Assembly (NCBI GenBank): GCA_027297435.1
Contig: JAPUIA010000166.1
Coordinates: forward strand, 1 to 40,220
Origin: Gammaproteobacteria bacterium
Lineage (GTDB): Bacteria > Pseudomonadota > Gammaproteobacteria > Pseudomonadales > Azotimanducaceae
DNA: 40,220 bases
Direction of reading: 5' to 3'
Shown: positions 7,130-15,658 of the stretch, piece by piece
Numbering within the stretch: the first letter of the stretch is position 1
Layout: every line of letters begins with the position of its first letter
Notes under the pieces: model-generated
What the model was told of the DNA's origin: nothing
The model's database searches: none
The model's input: the letters and a program-made list of their open reading frames with translations, nothing else
Position numbers and translations under genes: made by a program

Positions 7130-8776
7130 CTACGCCTTCCGCAAATCGGGAAGTTGGTAATTCTGGCTTGCCAGATCTGCGCGCACCAGCTTTTTGTCCA
7201 TCTTGCCCGTCGACGTCAGCGGAATGCTATCCACATACAACACCTCGTCCGGCAACTGCCACTTTGCAAAGGCCGTGGCACAATGATCCAGGATGTCCTG
7301 TTGGCCGATCTCCACGTCCTCTTGCAACACGACCAGCGCGACGGGCCGTTCGTCCCATTTCGGATGAGGCTGCGCCACCACGCAAGCTTGGGCGATACCC
7401 TCGAGCGCAACGATATGGTTTTCGAGATCGACGCTCGAAATCCATTCCCCGCCGCTCTTGACCAGATCTTTCGAACGGTCGGAAATGATCAGGTATTCCT
7501 CCGGGTCGATCTTGCCGACATCACCGGTGATCAGCCATCCGTCGTGGAACTTGTCCGGTTGGGGATCGTGGTAGTACTCCGAACAAATCCAAGGGCCCCG
7601 CACCAAGATTTCTCCGACCGTTTCGCCATCGTGTGGTAGCCGGTTGAACTCCTCATCGAAGATATCCAGTTCGAGCCCGGGCATGAGTAGTCCTGCCTTT
7701 GCCACGTTCTCGAACTGTTTGTCTTCCTCGAGCTCAATCTGGCTGCGTTTCATTATCTTTCTTGACAAAGTAGCCAACGGTGACGTCTCCGTCATACCCC
7801 AACCTTGGATCATCTCGACGCCAAGCGTGTCCCAATACCAACGAATGAGCGACGGTGGTGGCGCCGATCCACCACACGTCAATCGCGACAGCTTGGACAG
7901 ATCGTATCGGTCGGGGTCTGCCTCGTACAGTCCCTTGATGCCCTGCCATATCGTCGGGACGCCAGACGAAACGGTGGCGCCTTCAGAGGCCAAAAGCTCC
8001 AACAACCTCGCGGGATCCATGAACCGGTGCGGTAGAACCTGTTTGCAACCGAGCATCAATGCCGACCAGGGAACACCCCAGCCCATGGCGTGGAACATCG
8101 GTACGATTCCAAGAATGGTATCGGTAGCGGATAGCGCAATGGCGTCGGTCATGCACTGCGTGAGCGTATGCAAGTATTGGGAACGATGTTCGTACTCGAC
8201 ACCTTTCGGATTGCCTGTCGTGCCGCTCGTATAGCAAAGTCCCAACGGTGAGTTTTCGTCTATCTCGGGCCAATCATAGTCGGTGGGTTTACCGGCGATG
8301 AAGTCCTCGTAGTCAATGGCACCGCGTAGCTCCGTCGACCATCCTTCGAAACCTTCTTCGGTCGCCACGACAACCCGTTCGACGCTCGGCAGGCTATCGC
8401 GCAACGCTTCGAGCAACGGCAAGACATCGGCATCGATGATGATCAGTTTGTCTTGGGCATGTTCGATGATGTACTCGAGGTCTTTTGGCCCGAGTCGAAC
8501 ATTGAGTGTGTGCAGAACCGCCCCCATGCCGGCGCACGCATGGTAAGCCTCCAGATGCCGGGAACCGTTCCACATGAAGGTGCCGACTCGATCACCCACC
8601 TTAATACCAGCCTCGCGGAGCGCATGGGCCAGCTGATGTGCACGGTCCCGAGTCTGCTTGTAGGTTTGGTGGCGCACGCCGGATTCGGTGGCGGTGACGA
8701 TGGCTTCGTTGGGCGCAACCGTCGCGCCTCGGTCGAGAATTCTGGACATCAACAAAGGCGTATGCTGCATGGCCAT
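7130..8776 (-). CDS. Acyl-CoA synthetase, medium/long-chain fatty-acid type (AlkK-like)
   Basis: A 548-residue AMP-forming ligase that activates a carboxylic acid to its CoA thioester through an acyl-adenylate. The P-loop is CYTSGTTGNPKG, the A5 motif QGWGMTETSPL, the A7 motif GWLITGDVG, the hinge DRSKDLVKSGGEWISS, and the C-terminal catalytic Lys lies in TSTGKMDKK. Overall similarity is to the AlkK / medium-chain fatty-acid group. ATG 8776 is chosen because GGGGAGGA precedes it at 10 nt; an in-frame ATG at 8833 would add 19 unlikely residues. It probably forms an operon with the downstream MFS gene. Cytoplasmic; feeds beta-oxidation. Confidence 0.9.
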   Translation of the reverse strand: MAMQHTPLLMSRILDRGATVAPNEAIVTATESGVRHQTYKQTRDRAHQLAHALREAGIKVGDRVGTFMWNGSRHLEAYHACAGMGAVLHTLNVRLGPKDLEYIIEHAQDKLIIIDADVLPLLEALRDSLPSVERVVVATEEGFEGWSTELRGAIDYEDFIAGKPTDYDWPEIDENSPLGLCYTSGTTGNPKGVEYEHRSQYLHTLTQCMTDAIALSATDTILGIVPMFHAMGWGVPWSALMLGCKQVLPHRFMDPARLLELLASEGATVSSGVPTIWQGIKGLYEADPDRYDLSKLSRLTCGGSAPPPSLIRWYWDTLGVEMIQGWGMTETSPLATLSRKIMKRSQIELEEDKQFENVAKAGLLMPGLELDIFDEEFNRLPHDGETVGEILVRGPWICSEYYHDPQPDKFHDGWLITGDVGKIDPEEYLIISDRSKDLVKSGGEWISSVDLENHIVALEGIAQACVVAQPHPKWDERPVALVVLQEDVEIGQQDILDHCATAFAKWQLPDEVLYVDSIPLTSTGKMDKKLVRADLASQNYQLPDLRKA

Positions 8777-8900
8777 TGGGCTGCATCCTCCCCAGAGTGC
8801 TTCTTGGAACTCGTTAGTGTAACGCCATCGCATGATGGCGCCTAACAGGCCCGGTACAAGCGCGCCGAGTACGTGATGGGTTCATAGCGGTGCCTGACCT

Positions 8901-9872
8901 CTACAACCGAACCCCAAGTAGGATGTGGAAAACGACGTCGGGCGAGCTCTGGCTTCGGAGGTCTTCGACGACGGCAAGATCTATCCATGCATTTGGCGAC
9001 AAACGAATGCGACCCCCGAGCGTTCCTTGAATGGCAGATCCACCTGCAGGTTTCATGCCCGAGTCCAGCAACTCACTGTGAGCATCGATCTGACCGAGCA
9101 GCTCGACCCGGTCGTTGACGCGATAGCTCAACCCCACGTGCCCTACTGCAGCCAGTTCGTTTTGTGCGCGTGGAGCCAGGTCGCCGTCGCCCAACCAAAC
9201 CACCCCGCCCATCAAGCTGAGCTTTAGTCCAAAACGGGACAACGATTTCGTATCGGTGTAATCCATCGATACCGCAACGTCGACAGCTTCCGAACCCGAA
9301 AGCGTTTCCACGGTACCCGTAGGCGCTTTGATCAAACCGCGCAAGACGATACTGCGAGCGGAGCCCTGCCAAAGGTGATAGCCGAGCGACCCACGCACAT
9401 CACCGATATGTTTCTTACTATTCTGAAAGTTGGCGAATTCTTGCCCTTGGTAACGCACGAGATAGTCCAGCCGCCCGCGCGGCGCCGCCGAACGTCCGCC
9501 GTCGTTGAAACCAAACAACTCATGAAATTCGCCGATGAACGAGTCGAATTTTCCACCGGTATGTACCACCCAGGGTATTTCTACACCCCACTCCCATCGA
9601 TCCGCGAAGGCCCGGCGAACCCCGTATGTCAGCACACTCGTCTCACCGTCGAAGAAAAAGAAGGTGGCGCCGTCCATCTCGCTGGAAAAGTTGTTGGAGT
9701 GCTCGATGTTGAACGATATTTCGGTCGCTTCGGGCGCGCTCGTGCCAAGGGGCCTCGGCAAGCCATACAACAGCGCTACCGGATGGGTGTTACGCAGTGC
9801 AAAAGGACCCTGCTCGGCGTGGACCGATGGTGCAACACAGAATACGAGGCACAACGATACAAACCATCGCAA
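8901..9872 (-). CDS. DUF3187 family outer-membrane protein
   Basis: A secreted beta-rich protein of about 323 residues. The N-terminus is a signal peptide (RWFVSLCLVFCVAPSVHA, cut before EQGPF). The motif GPFALRNTHPVALLYGLPRP and the later EWGVEIPWV are typical of DUF3187 proteins, which are predicted outer-membrane barrels of unknown function. The C-terminus ends in alternating hydrophobic residues (FHILLGVRL) as in barrel strands. Start codon is uncertain: TTG 9872 has GGGGAG 10 nt upstream; TTG 9890 is an alternative. It lies 124 bp upstream of the acyl-CoA ligase on the same strand, so it may help hydrophobic substrates cross the outer membrane, but this is only contextual. Confidence 0.8.
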   Translation of the reverse strand: MRWFVSLCLVFCVAPSVHAEQGPFALRNTHPVALLYGLPRPLGTSAPEATEISFNIEHSNNFSSEMDGATFFFFDGETSVLTYGVRRAFADRWEWGVEIPWVVHTGGKFDSFIGEFHELFGFNDGGRSAAPRGRLDYLVRYQGQEFANFQNSKKHIGDVRGSLGYHLWQGSARSIVLRGLIKAPTGTVETLSGSEAVDVAVSMDYTDTKSLSRFGLKLSLMGGVVWLGDGDLAPRAQNELAAVGHVGLSYRVNDRVELLGQIDAHSELLDSGMKPAGGSAIQGTLGGRIRLSPNAWIDLAVVEDLRSQSSPDVVFHILLGVRL

Positions 9873-9987
9873 GGGCGGACAACTCCCCAACTCAGAATCG
9901 GGTTAGTTTACTGAAACGTCGCTAACCAACGTATCAACAAGACGTAAGGATTGTGTGAATCGATGCTCGGGTCGGGCTAATAGATAT

Positions 9988-10012
9988 TTGGGGTCAGGCT
10001 TCGACCCCCAAC
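9988..10012. repeat. REP-like palindrome around the ligase stop codon (family R5)
   Basis: GGGGTC at 9990-9995 pairs with GACCCC at 10003-10008 around a 7-nt loop, flanked by TT/AA. The TGA stop of the ligase (9994-9996) lies inside the palindrome, so the last codons come from it. Similar GGGGTC-GACCCC palindromes occur as REP-type repeats in many Proteobacteria. A single copy is seen here. Confidence 0.4.
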
Positions 10013-11628
10013 TCGGCGAACGCCGTCCGCTTCGCCCACTTGTAGTCGGCCTTGCCGTTGGGTAGACGTTGCACTCGATCGACGAACAACACTTGCTTCG
10101 GCAGCTTGTAACCCGCCAAATGCTCACGCGTAAAGTCGATCAACTCCGCTTCGGCGAGTTGCTCGATTCCCAGAGCATCCCGAAACGACGCCAGCGCCAC
10201 GACACGTTCGCCGAAGCGTTCGTCCGGTACACCGACCACCAGACAATCTTCGATGGAAGAATGACGTTTCACCGCTTCTTCGACTTCTTCGGGAAAGACT
10301 TTTTCACCGGCCGTGTTGATGCACACACTGCCCCGGCCGAGAAGCGTAATGCTGCCATCCGCCTCGACCGTTGCGAAGTCGCCCGGAAAGCTATAGCGCA
10401 CACCGTCTATTTCCCGAAACGTCGCGGCACTTTTCTCCGGGTCTTTGTAGTAACCGAGTGGCACGTTGCCGCTGGTTGCCAACAAACCCATCTCACCGGA
10501 TCCCGGCACAACCTCACGATCCTCTTCGGTAAACACTCGAACACCCTCGCTCAGTTCAAACTTCGCGGTACTGGAATCCATTTCCCGAGTCGTCACGTTG
10601 CTGCCCATGCCGCCTTCGGTGGACCCCATAATGTCAGCGAGGGTCATGTCGTGGTGCTTCAACAGCCCTTGTTTAGTTTCGGCACTCCACATCACCCCGC
10701 TGGAAATGATCTGCTTGATGCTCGAAATATCGTAGGGGGTACCGCGGGCCTTGGCTCCATCAAGTGCTGCAAGCATCGGTTTGGCGAACGCGTCACCCAC
10801 GATCACCACGTCGCTCACGCGGTGTTTTTCGACCAGCGACCACAACTCGTCTGGATCGAGTCCTAGCTTTGACGACAAGACCACCGTTCCACCGATGGAC
10901 ATCGTGACAAAACACCCCAACCACATGCCCGTGCCATGCATGAGCGGGCAAGCGGGTAGTGCGATGGGCGCGGCATCGCCGATCTGCTCGATGAGAGCGG
11001 GCACTTCGCTGACGCTTGCCGGCGGTTCCAACCCACGGCCCGCGGCACCCATGGTCAAGAGCGTCTGGCAGAAATCACCGCCCGGATACATCACACCTTT
11101 GGGAAGCCCCGTTGTACCGCCCGTGTACAACATGTACATATCGCTCGAGTCGCGCTCGATACGGGGCATGGGAGACGCATTGCGGATGCAACGTTCGAAG
11201 TCGAGCGACGCATCCAACAGGCTCTCGGTGCCATCATCGACCTGAATGCAAGCCTTTACCTTGGGCAAGCGATCCCGAATCTCCCAGATACGCATCGCGT
11301 AGCAAGCCTGGTACACGATTACTTCGACATCGGCGTTTTCTAGCAGGTAGACGAGCTCGTCCGCCTTGTAGCGATAGTTGACGTTGATCGGGCAGCCGCG
11401 GATCTTGAATGCTGCGTATTGCGCCTCGAGATACTCAGGTAGGTTGTGCAGGTACAGGCCAACTTTCGAATCGGGTCCCAATCCGAACTCTCCGTACACG
11501 CTGGCGAGGCGCGCGGCGCGATCGTCATAGTCACGCCAGGCACGCGTGACATCGTTACAGATGATCGCGGGCCGAGCGGGTACCGTGTCGGCAATTGCCT
11601 CCCAGGCGGTGGCAAAGTGGAAATCCAT
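9994..11628 (-). CDS. Acyl-CoA synthetase, FadD-like (steroid/branched acid type resemblance)
   Basis: A 544-residue AMP-forming acyl-CoA ligase, clearly distinct from the one at 7130. Visible motifs are the P-loop MLYTGGTTGLPKG (Thr-Gly-Gly instead of Thr-Ser-Gly), IMGSTEGGMGSN in the A5 position, the A7-like FPGDFATVEADGS, GRGSVCINTAGEKVFPEEVE and the terminal Lys in LPNGKADYKWAK. The opening (YLEAQYAAFKIRG, INVNYRY) resembles actinobacterial FadD19/FadD3-like ligases that act on steroid side chains or propionates. The substrate is unproven. The start is ATG 11628, the second of two adjacent ATGs. The stop lies in a short GGGGTC palindrome. Confidence 0.88.
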   Translation of the reverse strand: MDFHFATAWEAIADTVPARPAIICNDVTRAWRDYDDRAARLASVYGEFGLGPDSKVGLYLHNLPEYLEAQYAAFKIRGCPINVNYRYKADELVYLLENADVEVIVYQACYAMRIWEIRDRLPKVKACIQVDDGTESLLDASLDFERCIRNASPMPRIERDSSDMYMLYTGGTTGLPKGVMYPGGDFCQTLLTMGAAGRGLEPPASVSEVPALIEQIGDAAPIALPACPLMHGTGMWLGCFVTMSIGGTVVLSSKLGLDPDELWSLVEKHRVSDVVIVGDAFAKPMLAALDGAKARGTPYDISSIKQIISSGVMWSAETKQGLLKHHDMTLADIMGSTEGGMGSNVTTREMDSSTAKFELSEGVRVFTEEDREVVPGSGEMGLLATSGNVPLGYYKDPEKSAATFREIDGVRYSFPGDFATVEADGSITLLGRGSVCINTAGEKVFPEEVEEAVKRHSSIEDCLVVGVPDERFGERVVALASFRDALGIEQLAEAELIDFTREHLAGYKLPKQVLFVDRVQRLPNGKADYKWAKRTAFAELGVEA

Positions 11629-11707
11629 CAAAATCCCTCCCGAATCTGAACGGCAGTTCTAACCTCGCAGGCCGCCGAAGTCTACCCGTGGCCAATCGCT
11701 CTACAAC

Positions 11708-11779
11708 CGAAATGCCGTCCTGGCATTTTCCTCGGAAAATGATCGCGCATCCATGCGGGTCTCTTTTTGAGACCGCTTC
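11708..11779. repeat. Palindrome-chain repeat, family R2 copy 1
   Basis: Four adjoining perfect palindromes: AAATGCC/GGCATTT (11710-11728), CATTTTCC/GGAAAATG (11724-11741, overlapping the first), CGCAT/ATGCG (11746-11757) and GGTCTC-TTTTT-GAGACC (11758-11774), then GCTTCTA. The same modules occur at 35629-35755 in reversed order. The rest of the gap 11629-11952 holds no gene I can support. Confidence 0.7.
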
Positions 11780-11952
11780 TAGTTTGACCACTTATTGGTG
11801 GCTTTCACCAGTGCCGTCGAGAAAAGCAACCATTTCCTACCGCCTAGAACTCTATTCCGAGTTGGCACGACTATTGAATAACACTGGTCATGAAGACCGC
11901 AAACACTTTCGAACAAGGGGGAAACAGGTCCCCAACCGACGGAACTAGGACG

Positions 11953-12144
11953 ATGAAAGATAACTTTAGACTCTCGAGAATCAGCCACCCCCGTGCCAGC
12001 CTTTGGGCTATGGCATTGTTGGCGGTCGTGTTCGTGGCCTTTGGCGTCTGGGCCGAGGCGAGCGTTCCCATGCTGGAAACCGCACGCGACCACGGTTCGA
12101 ACATCGATTTGCTGCCCATCAACACCTGGGTTTTCGGCCGATAA
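11953..12144 (+). CDS. Small single-pass membrane protein
   Basis: A 63-residue protein with a basic N-terminus, one hydrophobic span (LWAMALLAVVFVAFGVWA) and a short tail ending NTWVFGR. ATG 11953 is chosen because AGGA precedes it; an in-frame ATG at 11890 has no such site. The family is not recognised. It lies 17 bp upstream of the PspC-domain gene on the same strand, so the two small membrane proteins are probably coexpressed. Confidence 0.55.
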   Translation: MKDNFRLSRISHPRASLWAMALLAVVFVAFGVWAEASVPMLETARDHGSNIDLLPINTWVFGR

Positions 12145-12161
12145 CAAGAAGGACCAAATAG

Positions 12162-12371
12162 ATGGCACATTCCGCGTTGGAACGCATTCGCTCGCGATTG
12201 CATTTGGAAAAGAAGAACGGCTGGATCGCCGGCGTGTGCGCCGGAGTCGCGGACTATTTTCAAACCGATCCCGCGTTGATTCGAGTCGTTGTGATCGTCG
12301 CCGGCTTGTTCCTCACGAAGATCGTCATTGCCGCCTACCTCGTCGCCTGGCTGGTTTTAGAAGAGCGCTAA
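12162..12371 (+). CDS. PspC-domain membrane protein
   Basis: A 69-residue protein matching the PspC domain: GWIAGVCAGVADYF with the conserved Gly-Val-Cys-Ala-Gly-Val core, then PALIRVVVIVAGLF and a second hydrophobic stretch. PspC proteins sense envelope stress in the inner membrane; in E. coli PspC works with PspB. No pspA, B or F lies nearby, so this is a stand-alone member with an unknown partner. The ribosome-binding site is AAGGA, about 9 nt before the ATG. Confidence 0.88.
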   Translation: MAHSALERIRSRLHLEKKNGWIAGVCAGVADYFQTDPALIRVVVIVAGLFLTKIVIAAYLVAWLVLEER

Positions 12372-12466
12372 CCCCGGCGCACGCTTCAAAGTCGTAATTT
12401 CTCGCGTGAGTCCGCCGTTGGGCGAAGCCATGCGATGATAGGTTCCGATCCTCGACGTGTCGCGTT

Positions 12467-12898
12467 ATGCCTCCGACGAAACCACTGCTTGTCGCATCAC
12501 TGGTGCTGCTCAGCTCCTGCTGGCAGAGCGATAAGGGTCATCTAGAAGGTCGAGAAACCACGGCACCCAGCAACTTCAACTTTCTGGGACGCACGTCACC
12601 CTGCTATCTCGAAGTGCCGTTGCCCACTCCCCGCGCCATGCGCGTCAACTGTTTTCACATCGACGGCATGCTGCATATTCATTCAAACCGCTTCGCCAAG
12701 ATGCCCCGCATAAGCGGCGAAAGCTGGGTCGATACCGTGCGCCGAGATCCCCGGGTCAGGGTCGCGATCGACGGCAACATCTATCGCATGCGCGCGACGC
12801 CGATCGACGATTCAGAGCACCGGGTCGCCATACTCCACGACCGTGGCTATCTATACGCCTGGGACGGCATAACGATCTTTAGTTTTTCGCCTCGGTGA
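12467..12898 (+). CDS. Putative lipoprotein, possible flavin-split-barrel-like domain
   Basis: A 143-residue protein with a lipoprotein signal: short basic start, LLVASLVLLSSC, with Cys as lipidation site. The mature part includes HIDGMLHIHSNRF, SWVDTVRRDPRVRVAIDGN and IYRMRATPID. This pattern (substrate read-out, rejection of Arg-Asp-Pro, a strand with an I/L-Y-x-R motif) is reminiscent of small split-barrel proteins such as DUF2255 or nitroreductase-like members. I am not certain of the family. Translation begins at ATG 12467 with no strong ribosome-binding site. Confidence 0.6.
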   Translation: MPPTKPLLVASLVLLSSCWQSDKGHLEGRETTAPSNFNFLGRTSPCYLEVPLPTPRAMRVNCFHIDGMLHIHSNRFAKMPRISGESWVDTVRRDPRVRVAIDGNIYRMRATPIDDSEHRVAILHDRGYLYAWDGITIFSFSPR

Positions 12899-12953
12899 GA
12901 TCGGCACCCGGAAAACCCTCCATAGCCGAACGGGCGTCCGACCGAAGAGGACA

Positions 12954-13382
12954 CTAGGTGTCAGGCGATTTCGGTTCATCACTTCCCGGTCGGATTCCCG
13001 AACGCCATTTCTGAAAACCGGCTATTTCATCGCGTACAAGGCTGACGACGTACGCAATTACGGTGGCGTCGTCCAACAAACCGATCCCGGCGATGAAATC
13101 CGGGATAAGATCGAAGGGTACGACGAAGTAGAGTACTGCAGCAGCGATGGCGACGATCGATTGCGTCGACACGTCGCGGTAGTCACCGTTGATCCAAGCC
13201 CTGAGCAGGGCAACTAGAAGCCCGAGTTCTTCCCGCACGGTCTGAAACCGCGTCGACAACCGGCCCGTACTGGCAAGCTTATTCGCTGCTCTAGTCGACA
13301 AGGCCAGCACTTCTTCAGGGGACTTTAAGAGTTGAGTTGCTCGACTCTTGTAACGCTCGAATCCGGACGGCGGCTTGCTCAT
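12954..13382 (-). CDS. YkvA-like DUF1232 membrane protein
   Basis: A 142-residue protein with the DUF1232 signature in its second half: VLYFVVPFDLIPDFIAGIG followed by LLDDATVIAYV. DUF1232 proteins are small inner-membrane proteins of unknown role. The basic N-terminal 60 residues are probably cytosolic and helical. The ATG overlaps the amidotransferase stop by 4 nt (ATGA), so it is the last gene of a three-gene operon (glutamine synthetase-like, amidotransferase, DUF1232). Confidence 0.85.
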   Translation of the reverse strand: MSKPPSGFERYKSRATQLLKSPEEVLALSTRAANKLASTGRLSTRFQTVREELGLLVALLRAWINGDYRDVSTQSIVAIAAAVLYFVVPFDLIPDFIAGIGLLDDATVIAYVVSLVRDEIAGFQKWRSGIRPGSDEPKSPDT

Positions 13383-14098
13383 GACTTACAGAAATTGAGA
13401 ATCCACCGAGCCACCTGGTTTTCGTGCGTGTCGTTCTCCAGCGACGCCATCCCCTGCTCAAAGGTCTCGGTCCCCAACAGATCCTGGCGCATCTGCATCA
13501 AATCCGCCGAATAGGGCCTTTGGAACTCAGGGTGGCCTTGAAACGTCAGAACGTGGTCACCCCACACGAATCCCGCGTGGGTGCAAAAGTCATTTGTGGC
13601 GATCGGGATTGCCCCTTCGGGTAGCGCAGTCACTTGATCTTTGTGGCTCGAGAGTAACCCGAACTCAGCGAGCTTGGGGCTTAACCAAGGCGCATCGCCG
13701 ATCACCTGGCTGTTGTGGACGCCAACTGCCCATCCCGACGCTGCTTCTGTACGGCCCCCGAAAAAATGTGCGATGAGTTGGTGACCGAAGCAGATACCAA
13801 TGATCTTGCGCTCGGCGGCCAAAGCGCGGCCGACGAAATCAACTAAAGGCGGGATCCAGGGCAGATCGTCGTACACACTCTCTCGACTGCCGGTAATGAC
13901 GTACGCATCACAGGCGCGCGGGTCGGGATAACGCGCGTCTGCTGCAACATAGGTTGAGAACTCGAGCGATTCCCCGTTCGCGGCGGCATTGAAAAGAGAC
14001 TCGAACATGTCGGGATAATCGCCGTGAAGCGGCCGAAATTCTTCGTTTACCGAATCGGCCTGCAGTATCCCGATGCGCAGAGTAGACGAGCCACCCAC
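13379..14098 (-). CDS. Class I glutamine amidotransferase
   Basis: A 239-residue GATase1 protein, similar to stand-alone amidotransferase / gamma-glutamyl hydrolase types such as PuuD-like or GuaA-like enzymes. The nucleophile elbow is GICFGHQ (C103), and the His/Glu pair lies in FQGHPEFQ (H189, E191), so the triad is complete. It starts with GTG at 14098, which shares its first G with the TAG stop of the glutamine synthetase-like gene. The pairing of a gamma-glutamyl ligase with a glutaminase/hydrolase is the logic of the Puu pathway for polyamines, so a gamma-glutamyl-amine cycle is plausible but unproven. Confidence 0.85.
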   Translation of the reverse strand: MGGSSTLRIGILQADSVNEEFRPLHGDYPDMFESLFNAAANGESLEFSTYVAADARYPDPRACDAYVITGSRESVYDDLPWIPPLVDFVGRALAAERKIIGICFGHQLIAHFFGGRTEAASGWAVGVHNSQVIGDAPWLSPKLAEFGLLSSHKDQVTALPEGAIPIATNDFCTHAGFVWGDHVLTFQGHPEFQRPYSADLMQMRQDLLGTETFEQGMASLENDTHENQVARWILNFCKS

Positions 14099-15492
14099 TA
14101 GATGATTTCAAAGTATCGTTCGAGCTGCCAGCTATTGAGATTGCGTTCGTACTCCGAGCACTCCCAGTAACGCGACATTACGAAATGATCCACGAAGGCA
14201 TCGCCCAACATAGCCCGAGCGTGCCTCGATCCGTCCAGCCGTTCGGCAGCTTCGCGCAGCTGCCGCGGAAAGCGGCGTTCAGCGGGCAATGCATCTTCGA
14301 TGTCGTAGGCGTTGCCAACCACTGGCTGGCTCGGTCTGAGACCTTCTTCGACACCATGCAGGCATGCGGCAACCACCGCGGTTGCGACCAAGTAGGGATT
14401 GGCATCCGCGCCGCCAACCCGGCACTCGATGCGCTGGCTGGTTGCACCACCACCGATCACTCGGATCGCGGCGGTACGATTGTCGACCCCCCACGTGGCG
14501 GCGGTCGGTGCCCATGCGCCTTTTACGAGTCGCGTGTAGCTGTTGATCGTAGGCGCAAGCAACGCGAGGTATTCGGGAAGATAGGTTTCGAGACCGGCAA
14601 CCGCTTGGTGCTGCAATTCGGACATGCCGGTCGCCTCAGTTGCCGCAAAAAAGCGGTTGTCCCCAGCCGCATCGAGCAAACTGAAATGGAAATGGCCACT
14701 TTGCCCCGGGTAGTCCATAGACCACTTGGCCATGAACGTCGCGAGCAGCCCCTGTTTCTGGAAAAAAACCTTACAAAAGGTTTTGAATAGGTTGGCTCGG
14801 TCAGCAGCTTCCAAACCGTCGTGCGCTTTGAGCGCCGCCTCCCAGACGCCCGGACCCGTCTCGCTGTGCAGTCCTTCGATGTCACAATCGAGTGACTGAC
14901 AGTAATCGAGTAGTCCGGAGAATCGCTCCGATTCGGCAGAGGCTCGCAGTATCGAGTAACCAAAGTTTCCGGGCGTGAGCGGGGTAAGATTGCGATACCC
15001 CTTGTCGCGTATGCTGTGCGGAGTTTCCGCAAACACGAAAAATTCGTATTCGAACCCCGAACGCAGCGTCAACCCATGGGATTCGAGCCGTTCGAGTACA
15101 TCGCTCAGGCGACTGCGGGGGCAAATCGGATGTCTGGTGTCTCCCTCGCCAACGAATTCACCAATGAAGTAGGGGCACCCTTCATCCGCTAACCAACGTT
15201 CGGTCTCCACCCGTAGACGGTATCTAGCATCCGGAAAACCGGTGTGCCACCCAGTGAACTGGCTTTCCGAGTACAGCTGGTCGTCGACGTCCCAGCCGAA
15301 TATGCAGTCGCAGAAGCCGCCGCCCTTCTCCATGAGCTCGATAAACTTGCCCAAATCGACGTATTTACCCCGGATGACGCCGTCGATATCGGATACCCCG
15401 AGCTTTACACGAGAGACGCCGCGCTCCCGGTATTGCGCCAATTTCTGATCCAGGAGACCTTCCTCGTCCATCACGTCGTCAGACTCGCTCAT
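14098..15492 (-). CDS. Glutamine synthetase family ligase (gamma-glutamylpolyamine synthetase-like)
   Basis: A 464-residue member of the glutamine synthetase superfamily, ATP-dependent ligation of glutamate to an amine. Seen are the N-terminal DIDGVIRGKYV, the metal/glutamate site FEYEFFVF, GVWEAAL, GHFHFSL, the long catalytic stretch around TAATWGVDNRTAAIRV and the late ECRVGGADANPYL. The adenylylation loop of true GlnA is absent, as in PuuA-like enzymes. ATG 15492 is taken as the start. Its ribosome-binding site (ACAGGAACT) lies inside the end of repeat copy B. It is followed by an amidotransferase in TAGTG overlap, then DUF1232. Confidence 0.88.
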   Translation of the reverse strand: MSESDDVMDEEGLLDQKLAQYRERGVSRVKLGVSDIDGVIRGKYVDLGKFIELMEKGGGFCDCIFGWDVDDQLYSESQFTGWHTGFPDARYRLRVETERWLADEGCPYFIGEFVGEGDTRHPICPRSRLSDVLERLESHGLTLRSGFEYEFFVFAETPHSIRDKGYRNLTPLTPGNFGYSILRASAESERFSGLLDYCQSLDCDIEGLHSETGPGVWEAALKAHDGLEAADRANLFKTFCKVFFQKQGLLATFMAKWSMDYPGQSGHFHFSLLDAAGDNRFFAATEATGMSELQHQAVAGLETYLPEYLALLAPTINSYTRLVKGAWAPTAATWGVDNRTAAIRVIGGGATSQRIECRVGGADANPYLVATAVVAACLHGVEEGLRPSQPVVGNAYDIEDALPAERRFPRQLREAAERLDGSRHARAMLGDAFVDHFVMSRYWECSEYERNLNSWQLERYFEII

Positions 15493-15658
15493 CAACTAGT
15501 TCCTGTCCGGAAATTCGGCTTCTGATTTCGCCGCAGGCGCCGCGAATTCCTCTGTCGGTTTTCTGTGAAACCTCGCATTTTCCGTACCTATTATCGTCAG
15601 CCATCCGGCCCTCCACTGTCCGGTCTCAGCATGCTGGGCATTCTGGAAAATCACTAAC
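15493..15658. repeat. Palindrome-chain repeat, family R1 copy B
   Basis: The left end is ACTAGTTCCTGTCCGG, the best form of the family terminus. The right end is degenerate (CATTCTGGAAAATCACTAAC). Internally it holds a partly decayed AAATTCGGC/GCCGCGAATT pair and a stretch at 15571-15587 that is identical, inverted, over 17 nt to 35689-35705 of family R2. The left terminus also carries the ribosome-binding site of the glutamine synthetase-like gene, read on the minus strand. Confidence 0.7.

Noticed and set aside
11779-12263. Two overlapping minus-strand frames of about 130 residues
   Set aside because: They run through the repeat and lie opposite the PspC-domain gene; no start site or motif.
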